A stretch of 56,179 nucleotides of DNA from Bacillota bacterium (GTDB lineage Bacteria; Bacillota; Clostridia; Peptostreptococcales; Anaerovoracaceae). The stretch's first letter is position 1. Each line of letters starts with the position of its first letter. The notes beneath the pieces were generated by a model, which ran no database searches, was not told the origin of the DNA, and saw nothing but the letters and a program-made list of their open reading frames with translations. The stretch spans positions 1 through 56,179 of the forward strand of contig JAFRJI010000022.1 of the NCBI GenBank assembly GCA_017432345.1, written 5' to 3'. Positions 49,335-56,179 of this stretch are shown here, piece after piece. A program made the translations under genes and the position numbers.

Positions 49335-49958
49335 ATGAAAAAGAAAATAAGCATCTGTGTTATAGCTTTCATTACAGCGTTCGTTACTGCAATTGCGTTT
49401 ATGCCTACGACTGCCTACGCAGAGACCGCAGCGAAGATGTATGAGTATGGAGCTTTTAAGGATGGTAAAACGGTATACTGCTGCGGCGAAACCGGTTTGT
49501 ACAAGGTAAAGGTAACGTCTTCCGGGAAGGTTAAAAGCAAGAAGCGCATCGTCAAATGCGGTCTGCATGCTTACCTCTTCTCGTTCCACAAGAATGGTAA
49601 ATTTATTTATTATACGCAGGGGACAGAGGGCACTACGTCATATGTAAAGCGCGTCAAGACCAATGGCAAAGAGAACAAGAAACTTGCAACGCTTGAAGAC
49701 TCAATGTACGGTTTCTCTATAGATGGCGATAAGATCTATTATTCCACCTATGATTGGGACGCTGATGATGAGATTTTTATGTGCATGAATTTGGATGGAT
49801 CGGACAAACAGACAACGACTATAACACCAAACTCCAAGTTCAAACGCACCAACAAAAAGGGATATAAGGTAGTTATAAAGTACGACGGAAAGTATGTAAA
49901 GGAATACCTGAAGACCCCGAAGGCGAAAAAACTCCTTGGGAAAAAGAAGGTCTATTAA
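49335..49958 (+). CDS. small secreted protein, DUF5050-like
   Basis: The 207-residue protein has a signal peptide (about 1-28, ending AYA). It continues as repeated beta strands with the pattern KIYYSTYD, FIYYTQG and NLDGSDKQ, as in DUF5050/TolB-like propeller pieces, though there are too few blades for a full propeller. The tail is basic (KKLLGKKKVY). GAGAGGAG supports the ATG at 49335. It may bind other surface components; no catalytic motif seen. Confidence 0.75.
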   Translation: MKKKISICVIAFITAFVTAIAFMPTTAYAETAAKMYEYGAFKDGKTVYCCGETGLYKVKVTSSGKVKSKKRIVKCGLHAYLFSFHKNGKFIYYTQGTEGTTSYVKRVKTNGKENKKLATLEDSMYGFSIDGDKIYYSTYDWDADDEIFMCMNLDGSDKQTTTITPNSKFKRTNKKGYKVVIKYDGKYVKEYLKTPKAKKLLGKKKVY

Positions 49959-49986
49959 TCTGCCGATTGTTAACATACATGAAAAA

Positions 49987-50014
49987 AACGGATAGGCGTT
50001 TGCCTATCCGTTTT
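49987..50014. terminator. bidirectional terminator
   Basis: AACGGATAGGC (49987-49997) pairs with GCCTATCCGTT (50002-50012), flanked by A- and T-runs on both sides. It serves the DUF5050-like gene and the convergent tocopherol-cyclase-like gene, whose stop lies at the stem's edge. Confidence 0.88.
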
Positions 50015-51144
50015 CAATATTCTCCGTACTCGCAGCCGATCTCAGCTGCGATGATTTCATCAATCAGCGTTTCCTTGCCGGAGGCGCTGCGCTTATATAG
50101 CTTCAGAACGCCTTTGCCCGTGCCGCCGTTCCATAGCCGGTTGTGGCGTTTATGTCCATCCGGGGACTCGTAGTTTATATTGAGCATTTCCTTTTTCGGG
50201 CAGGTGATCCGGGTTTCCAATCTGGCCGAACGTGTTGTTTGATTCACATACCACTGGATTTCTTCTTCGGTTTCTTTGCAATCGAATTCCGTTCTTGAAA
50301 AGGTCCATACCTTTGAGAAATTGAATTCATAGAAATTCCCTTCATAATAGATACCGCCGAGGAGCTTCCGGTTCAGCGCCACAGGACCAACCTTCGGCCT
50401 TCCGCCGCCGATATCGAAGACGCTGTTGTTGAGTTTCTCCCCAGTAAGAGCACTTCTCAGGTTGTTGGATGACAGCCATACCCATGGGCTCGTGAAATCT
50501 CCGCCCCAGTTTTTGTCCGCGTAGCCGTTGCAGCTTTCCGGGCGGACGATATATTTTTCTCCGTTCAGGATGATCTCACCCTCATACAAAGTCTTCATTC
50601 CTTCCGCATGCCAGAACATTTCAAACGCGTTCATCTTACGGAGCGGTTGGCTTGCACCATATCCGACATTGAAGGCGATGTCTTTGTAGATTTTCAGTTT
50701 CCAACTGACCGATCCTGCATCGCACATCCATTCCGGGTGCGCTTGGACGTCCTCCGTCGAAATGTCGATGCTGCCCTCCGTATATCGTTCCGAGCAAAAG
50801 CAGTCGCCCGCTTTGATTTGAAACGGAACGCTCTCAAAGATTTCCGCATCCTTTAGTGAAAAGAACCTATGCAGCTGCCCGTGGTCTTCGCCCCAATATC
50901 CCACGTTCACCATGAGATAGGAAGGCAGCACACCTGCCGCCTGGTTCTCCGGATCATTCCATACGATGACTGGCTCATCCTGTGCATGGGCCGGATTGCA
51001 TGTAAAGAATTCTACATAAAATGGTTTTCTCTCGCCGGTTTGTTCGTTTTCTCCTGTGAAGGAATGCCACCACCAGTCATATCCCTTGCGCGCAAGAGGT
51101 CCCTTCAGCATCCATTGGTTCCTACGGATATCGTTTCCATACAT
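50014..51144 (-). CDS. tocopherol-cyclase/AttH-like lipocalin protein
   Basis: The 376-residue soluble protein resembles the tocopherol cyclase family (two lipocalin-like halves): NQWMLKGPLARKGYDWWWHS, WHAEGMKTLYEGEIILNGE, and the typical YADKNWGGDF-x-SPWVWLSSN. The family binds or modifies hydrophobic molecules; bacterial members have varied and mostly unknown roles. AAAGGAG precedes the ATG. It is monocistronic. Confidence 0.78.
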   Translation of the reverse strand: MYGNDIRRNQWMLKGPLARKGYDWWWHSFTGENEQTGERKPFYVEFFTCNPAHAQDEPVIVWNDPENQAAGVLPSYLMVNVGYWGEDHGQLHRFFSLKDAEIFESVPFQIKAGDCFCSERYTEGSIDISTEDVQAHPEWMCDAGSVSWKLKIYKDIAFNVGYGASQPLRKMNAFEMFWHAEGMKTLYEGEIILNGEKYIVRPESCNGYADKNWGGDFTSPWVWLSSNNLRSALTGEKLNNSVFDIGGGRPKVGPVALNRKLLGGIYYEGNFYEFNFSKVWTFSRTEFDCKETEEEIQWYVNQTTRSARLETRITCPKKEMLNINYESPDGHKRHNRLWNGGTGKGVLKLYKRSASGKETLIDEIIAAEIGCEYGEY

Positions 51145-51230
51145 TGCGGTTCTCCTTTAGATTCGGTAATAGTATACTTGGCCCACTCTTATTGTACCAC
51201 AATAATTTACAACCCACGCGCTGAGGCCAA

Positions 51231-51830
51231 TCACAATCTCTCGATTAAGTCTTCGACACGTACACCGAGGATACGGGCCAGCTTTATGAGTGTGAGCAAC
51301 TCAGGGACGCGCTCACCATGCTCCCACCGGTAGACGGTCTGTCTGGAAACGTTCATGAGGTCAGCGATCTTTTGCCGGGAAAGACCTCGCTGTTCTCTGT
51401 ACAGTTCCAGCCTTTTGCCTATAACGGCGTTGCCGGAATAGTACGACATGGAAAAATCAGGAGGCAAGTCTATGAACGGCTTTCTGAGATTCATGAAAGC
51501 TTTTTGCAGTTTTCTGGTGCCAACCGGCTTTACGAGGAAGGCGCTGCAATAGAGCTCATGCGCTTCAAGGGCAAAGTCTGAATGTCCTGTGCCAAATATA
51601 ATATTTATTTCAGGAGAGGAGGCAATGAGCTTTCTTGCAAGTGTCAGTCCGTCCATATCCGGCATGGCTATATCAAGCAGCGCAACATCAAATGCAGTGC
51701 TCTCTGCTTCTGCCAGAGCTTCTGCCGCACTTATCTTGCCAGCTATAACAGCATCGGGGTATAGTTCTTTCAGGTCTCTTGTAAGGTCGTCCACAATCAG
51801 TTTTTCATCGTCTACGATTAGTATCTTCAT
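51231..51830 (-). CDS. response regulator with XRE-type output domain
   Basis: The 199-residue protein has a receiver domain (VDDEK, phospho-accepting Asp53 in LLDIAMPDMDG, GTGHSD, and the Lys in LVKPVG) and a Cro/C1 helix-turn-helix (about 135-199: LYREQRGLSRQKIADLMNVS and TVYRWEHGERVPELLTLIKL). Regulators partnered with LytS-type kinases normally carry a LytTR DNA-binding domain, so the XRE output is unusual. It lies 10 nt after the kinase gene and is probably co-transcribed. Confidence 0.92.
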   Translation of the reverse strand: MKILIVDDEKLIVDDLTRDLKELYPDAVIAGKISAAEALAEAESTAFDVALLDIAMPDMDGLTLARKLIASSPEINIIFGTGHSDFALEAHELYCSAFLVKPVGTRKLQKAFMNLRKPFIDLPPDFSMSYYSGNAVIGKRLELYREQRGLSRQKIADLMNVSRQTVYRWEHGERVPELLTLIKLARILGVRVEDLIERL

Positions 51831-51840
51831 ATTGTTATCC

Positions 51841-53163
51841 TCAAACAGTTTCAGTCGAATTGTTGGCCATCCTGGTATTATAAGCCTGACGGGCAGGTAT
51901 CCGTATGATTACGGAAGTTCCGTCTTGTCCGCTTTTGATATTGAGGGAGCCATCACAAAGCGTCTCAAGTCTAGTACGTGCATTTTCTATTCCTATGCCT
52001 CTCTGGGTTTCATCTCTCTCAAGCACGGTCTGCCCGGAAGAAGAATTCCTAAAACCACATCCATTATCAAAAACCGTGACGATGAAATCACCGCCGTCTT
52101 TCTTTGACTCGATCTTTATGATTCCCTCATCTCTCACACCATGTCTGAACGCGTTCTCCACCAGAGGCTCCACTGTAAAAGGCGGCAGCTTGAAGTCGCT
52201 TTCTTTTATGTTATATATTACATCTATATTCTTGGTCTCGTCGGCAAGGGCGAGAGATACATATGCCTCAATATGCTCCAATTCTTCCTCCAATGTAATC
52301 AGCTTATCCGTTTTCAATGCGTCCAGATTGGCTTTAAGATAATCTGAGAAATCCTCCAAACATAGTATGGCTTTTTTCTGATCAATACGGATAAGGGCTT
52401 TTATGATCTGTAAAGAATTAAAGATGAAGTGCGGCTGCATCTGCTCGCGCATCAACCGGACTTTATTCTGGGCGAGCTTGAGTTTCTCGGCCGAAAGATT
52501 CGCTTGCATCTCAGACTCATGAACGGTGACGAGATACATGTAGTAAAGAAAGACCCCCAGCGCGAATGTCTCATCGATGTATCCTGGAGCGATATTAAAG
52601 CCTTCCATCGCACCTGTGAGCAGTGCTGCTCCAGACAGGAAAAACAGAATGATGCTGTTTCGCCTGTTGCTCTGAAAGATCTTTATCGACCATGTCAGGA
52701 GAAGAAGGAGGTAGAAGAATGTTACAATATATATGGTAGAGCCGAGAAGGCCACGGTCAAAGCAGTAATCCTCATCGAAGCGGAATACGAGTGTTCCCGT
52801 AAACGGTGCTATAAGATAGATGACCGTGTTTGCTATGAGAGGAAGAGCAAGAAGCAACCTTTTCCACCAGTCATACATCTCTTCTTTCGGTATGATGATG
52901 ACGAGCTCCAGATATATGACCAAAGGCTGCAGAACGTAGTGTATCACCGACATCAGCATTCTGATATCCGCCCGATCCGGCGATTGGGCAGCCCAAAGTT
53001 CCACACTGCTCGAAATGCTCATCAGAAAGAGCACGGCGATGATTAGAAGGAAGTTCCCGGTAGCCGGAAGATGCACCTTTCGGTATGCGTACATCACGAT
53101 CAACAATCCGCCTAGGATGAGGAATGTAAAGTAGTTTTCTTTTATCAGAAATTCCAGGTCCAT
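51841..53163 (-). CDS. LytS-like sensor histidine kinase
   Basis: The protein has about 440 residues. Seven or so membrane helices fill the first 230 residues, followed by a coiled linker, a His_kinase domain with the phospho-His in QMQPHFIFNSLQII, and HATPase with PLVENAFRHGV and TVFDNGCGF. The frame opens at 53223, but the first 20 residues are not membrane-like in the way relatives are, so I favour the ATG at 53163; neither has a clear ribosome site. The integral-membrane sensor suggests recognition of a signal within or near the membrane. It is divergent from the leucine-rich-repeat surface protein. Confidence 0.88.
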   Translation of the reverse strand: MDLEFLIKENYFTFLILGGLLIVMYAYRKVHLPATGNFLLIIAVLFLMSISSSVELWAAQSPDRADIRMLMSVIHYVLQPLVIYLELVIIIPKEEMYDWWKRLLLALPLIANTVIYLIAPFTGTLVFRFDEDYCFDRGLLGSTIYIVTFFYLLLLLTWSIKIFQSNRRNSIILFFLSGAALLTGAMEGFNIAPGYIDETFALGVFLYYMYLVTVHESEMQANLSAEKLKLAQNKVRLMREQMQPHFIFNSLQIIKALIRIDQKKAILCLEDFSDYLKANLDALKTDKLITLEEELEHIEAYVSLALADETKNIDVIYNIKESDFKLPPFTVEPLVENAFRHGVRDEGIIKIESKKDGGDFIVTVFDNGCGFRNSSSGQTVLERDETQRGIGIENARTRLETLCDGSLNIKSGQDGTSVIIRIPARQAYNTRMANNSTETV

Positions 53164-53251
53164 ATATGCTGAAATAAGTACAATATCAAAAAATGACAGT
53201 AACTGTTTAATACATTTTACCATATGAAATCATCAGATTAAAAGACCCCCA

Positions 53252-53270
53252 TGTCACCAATATGGTGACA
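53252..53270. promoter_or_regulatory. palindrome between kinase and surface protein genes
   Basis: TGTCACC-AATAT-GGTGACA is a perfect inverted repeat with 7-bp arms in the 200-nt divergent intergenic region. There is no T-run, so an operator is more likely than a terminator. XRE domains bind such sites as dimers, which makes the receiver-XRE regulator a candidate. Confidence 0.6.
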
Positions 53271-53363
53271 GAAATAAGGGGTGATTTCGTGCTATTCTTA
53301 ATAAAGATTAATAAATATGTAATCCGACGTTTTTTAGCGACATTAATGAAGGAGGAGATTGTA

Positions 53364-56179
53364 ATGAGTAGTTACTTGAAAGGCAACATACGGACGAAGC
53401 ATTTACTCGTCCTGTTGTCACTGTTGCTTGCCTGCACACTCAGTATGCTGATAATCACAGCGGATAACGTACATGCGGACGTTGTAGACTCCGGCAACTG
53501 TGGTGACAATGTGACCTGGGTGCTGGATGATGAGGGCACGCCTGATACTTATACGCTTACTATTTCAGGCACGGGCGCAATGACAGAGTATTCTGGTTTC
53601 AGGAATATACCATGGGAGCCCTATCATAGTAAGATCACAAAAGTTGTGATTGGAGATGGTGTAACGACAGTATGTAATTACGCCTTCTATCAGTGCTCTG
53701 CACTTACAGATTTGTCTTTACCGGCAAGTCTGACCACAATTGGCGAACAGGGGTTCGCTAATTGTACTGAGCTTCTGCAAGTGACACTTCCGGAAAGTCT
53801 GGAATCTATTAAGAACTCGGCGTTTAATTATTGCACTAAGCTGAAACAAGTAAATATACCAGGCAGTTTGAAGGAACTTGGAGGCAGTGCATTCCGCAGC
53901 TGCGCTGAGCTTCAGGGTCCGCTGGATATTTCTGGCTGTGAAACCATAGGGACGTATGCTTTCAGCGGTTGTTCCGCCTTGAGCGCTGTTACTCTCCCAA
54001 GTAATATTGAAGAACTGCCAAACAATTTATTCGAAAACTGCACTTCTCTGAATAGCATTATTCTACCAAACAGTATTAAAAAGCTACCAAATGCTTTATT
54101 CCAGGGATGTACTTCTCTGAGTAACATTACTCTCCCAAGCAATATTAAAGAGATTCCAAATAATATATTCAACAGATGCACTTCCCTCTCGAGCATAACG
54201 ATTCCGGAAGGAGTAACCAAAATTGGATCGTATGCTTTTTATAGTACAGCGTTAACATCAATCGTGCTGCCTGATTCGGTTACAGAAATTGGGGATAGTG
54301 CATTTAGCAGCTGTAATAGTTTGAATTCTGTTACATTCAGCAACAATATCCGGTCCATAGGCGTTTCAAACGAACCATTGGTTAGACAGGCTGTCGATGC
54401 AACGGCTACCAGTGAATTGACAGTAGAAATAAGTGGATATCGTCCTGGTATAGGAAATTATGCCGGTCAGTTACAGAAAATCACTGTCATGGATGGAACT
54501 CAGAAACCCGCTGGTCCACTCATGTATACATTTGATCCAGCTGGCAATTTGTACGAAGATGCTGACACATCTAGCTCTGCTGGTGCCGACGATAGTATCG
54601 GACAATCAACCGCATTATCACCGAAACTTTATGATTATTATGCTCCTAAATATAATGTAACATCTTTCAGCTGTATCGTGTACAAAATAGAAGACCATCA
54701 ATTGAAAAAGGTGGCACAGGGGACAAAATCTGGCCTCATAGAAACAAACAAGAGCAATGGTGATGAGCTTAAGAGTTCTCTAGCGGATCTGAGCGTTATC
54801 ATGGTCGAAGGGGAAACAATGACACTTGGGCAGATACTCGGAAGAGCAGGTCTGGCACATGTAAATTGTAGTCAGGTCAGAATCCCTGAAATAACAGATT
54901 TTACTGACGATCAAACCGCGATAGTAGGGATGCAAAAGAACTTAAATACGCTGCGTTCCTCCAGATTCACTGCGAAGTCTCCGGGAATAGTAGATGCAAA
55001 CTTTAAAATTTATACACAGGATTGCGAGTATCATGGGAGGCAGTTCAGCAGCAGTAGTCCATATGATGCAACTGTTAAACTCATTGTAATGGGTGTGCCA
55101 GAAGACACTCCTGAGTTGAGGAAAATAACTGTTGCCATTCATGATATCCCAGACGATCTTCCTGAAGGATCAGTAGTTAAAGTTACGTTAAATGGTGAGA
55201 CAAAGGATGTCACGATTACAGATGGAAGCGGCACAGCGGAGTTCACCGGTCTGGATCCTGATACAGAATATCCTTATTCAGTTGACATAGGAAACGATAC
55301 AACAGGATATTCACGGCTCTATCGTAAGACAAGAACATTGGTTCCAACGGTAATCATAGAGCATCCTCAGAATCTGAGCTGGATCGAAGGAGACAGCACA
55401 GCGAGATCATTGAGTGTTTCCGCGATCGCCAATGACGGTGGAAATCTGACCTATCAGTGGTATAAGATAGACGAAAACGGAGCAGAAGAGGCAATCTCCG
55501 GGGCAGACAGCAATACATACAATATCAGTAACCCAGAAGATATGGTAGAGGGAACGTATAAATACTTCTGCAGAGTTTCAAACAGTAATGACACCGAGCA
55601 TCCTTTGGATTCTGATATCGCTACGGTAACTGTTTCTGCAAAGCAGCCTGTGACGATTGGAACGGAGGACAAGGAGCTGACCTATAACGGTGAGCCAATC
55701 ACGATTCCGGTAGAAGGAATGTTTGACATCCCTGATGTTGCCGGCGAAGCGACGTTTACCGTGACCTCTGGAACGGGTGAAGGCACCTATGACAGCGAGA
55801 CCGGTAAGCTGACAATCACCAAGGCCGGAACATTCACGATTAAGGTCAATACCGCTGAAACAGATGCATATTTAGCCGGAGAAGCAACAGCGACACTGAC
55901 CGTGAACAAGGCAGAAGGTGTTGCTAAGGTGACCCTTGCCGATCAGGTTGCAGGCACGACAGACTATGAACCGACACTGGCTTCAGATAACTATGGTACA
56001 GCTGCAGACGATGTAACGATCACATACCTGAAGAAGGAAGGAGACGAATATGTAGAGCTTTCGGAAAAGCCGACCACAGACGGCGATTACAGAGTGGTCG
56101 TCACATTCAAGGAGAATGATCTGTATGTAGAGAAGACAGTGACGGCTGATTTCAAGATCGGTCGTGCGCCTGTGACGAT
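53364..56179 (+). CDS. BspA-type leucine-rich-repeat surface protein (3' end outside window)
   Basis: A frame from ATG 53364 (GAAGGAGGAG upstream) stays open to the window edge, about 938 codons. It has a signal peptide (about 1-38, ending VHA), a short all-beta start, then LRR_5 repeats of about 23 residues (about 85-330), each with a TSL-x-SITLP-x-N/S-(I/L)-x-x-(I/L) and AF-x-x-C core. Beta modules follow: a fibronectin-like piece near 590, an Ig-like piece (LSVSAIANDGGNLTYQWYK) near 680, and MBG/Ig-like repeats (ELTYNGEPITI) to the end. Likely a host- or matrix-binding surface protein. The LRR part is clearly more AT-rich than its neighbours. Confidence 0.9.
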   Translation, partial: MSSYLKGNIRTKHLLVLLSLLLACTLSMLIITADNVHADVVDSGNCGDNVTWVLDDEGTPDTYTLTISGTGAMTEYSGFRNIPWEPYHSKITKVVIGDGVTTVCNYAFYQCSALTDLSLPASLTTIGEQGFANCTELLQVTLPESLESIKNSAFNYCTKLKQVNIPGSLKELGGSAFRSCAELQGPLDISGCETIGTYAFSGCSALSAVTLPSNIEELPNNLFENCTSLNSIILPNSIKKLPNALFQGCTSLSNITLPSNIKEIPNNIFNRCTSLSSITIPEGVTKIGSYAFYSTALTSIVLPDSVTEIGDSAFSSCNSLNSVTFSNNIRSIGVSNEPLVRQAVDATATSELTVEISGYRPGIGNYAGQLQKITVMDGTQKPAGPLMYTFDPAGNLYEDADTSSSAGADDSIGQSTALSPKLYDYYAPKYNVTSFSCIVYKIEDHQLKKVAQGTKSGLIETNKSNGDELKSSLADLSVIMVEGETMTLGQILGRAGLAHVNCSQVRIPEITDFTDDQTAIVGMQKNLNTLRSSRFTAKSPGIVDANFKIYTQDCEYHGRQFSSSSPYDATVKLIVMGVPEDTPELRKITVAIHDIPDDLPEGSVVKVTLNGETKDVTITDGSGTAEFTGLDPDTEYPYSVDIGNDTTGYSRLYRKTRTLVPTVIIEHPQNLSWIEGDSTARSLSVSAIANDGGNLTYQWYKIDENGAEEAISGADSNTYNISNPEDMVEGTYKYFCRVSNSNDTEHPLDSDIATVTVSAKQPVTIGTEDKELTYNGEPITIPVEGMFDIPDVAGEATFTVTSGTGEGTYDSETGKLTITKAGTFTIKVNTAETDAYLAGEATATLTVNKAEGVAKVTLADQVAGTTDYEPTLASDNYGTAADDVTITYLKKEGDEYVELSEKPTTDGDYRVVVTFKENDLYVEKTVTADFKIGRAPVT

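Overview
The window looks like a chromosomal segment of an anaerobic, low-oxygen-niche Bacillota (Clostridia-like) bacterium of moderate GC. The reasons are strong AGGAGG ribosome sites, TRAP and molybdenum-hydroxylase catabolism, many Lys-rich secreted Ig-like proteins, an Rrf2-controlled cysteine operon, sigma-54 control of a catabolic operon, and DUF6125, DUF2975 and TMEM175 families common in gut Clostridia. The species cannot be named from sequence alone. All function statements are from reading; no database search was run.

Layout. 1-930: gene-poor DNA with an array of boxes phased exactly 73 bp apart, flanked by two copies of a 37-nt palindromic element. 940-2897: a membrane protein, an XRE regulator and a DUF6125 protein. 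2907-6098: a divergent cysteine locus, with an Rrf2 regulator facing a promoter, a 35-residue Cys-rich leader peptide, an attenuator, metY and cysK. 6101-10598 (minus strand): a radical SAM protein, an Ig-like secreted protein, and a cell-wall-repeat/L,D-transpeptidase-like protein whose catalytic Cys is Ser. 10793-10868: tRNA-Val(CAC).

11199-23325 is the centrepiece. A textbook sigma-54 promoter with upstream repeats drives an apparent 12-kb operon: a tryptophanase/tyrosine-phenol-lyase-like PLP enzyme, a three-gene molybdenum hydroxylase whose FAD subunit carries a complete GltD-like NAD(P)H oxidoreductase nested inside it, an amidohydrolase, an MFS transporter, its own PAS-AAA+-Fis sigma-54 activator, and an unknown 152-residue protein. 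It reads as a self-contained catabolic system for an unidentified, probably amino-acid-derived or heterocyclic substrate.

23333-31665: a short pyruvate kinase lacking the C-terminal domain, a secreted protein with two C39-like cysteine-peptidase domains, and an operon joining a nitrilase-family hydrolase to a TRAP transporter, with a G8 tract at the predicted transcription start. 31743-40293: a Ca2+/H+ antiporter, a GLUG-like surface protein, a class A penicillin-binding protein, an ECF sigma/anti-sigma pair with an autoregulatory-type promoter, and an amidohydrolase pseudogene. 40496-45999: a secreted 5'-nucleotidase-like protein convergent with a phosphate module (PhoB-like regulator, sensor-less kinase, Na+/Pi cotransporter with PhoU-like tail). 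46119-51144: small accessory genes (zinc ribbon, E2-fold protein, DUF2975 plus XRE regulator, TMEM175-like channel, tocopherol-cyclase-like protein). 51231-56179: a LytS-like kinase with an unusual receiver-XRE response regulator, divergent from a BspA-type leucine-rich-repeat surface protein that runs off the window; a palindrome lies between them.
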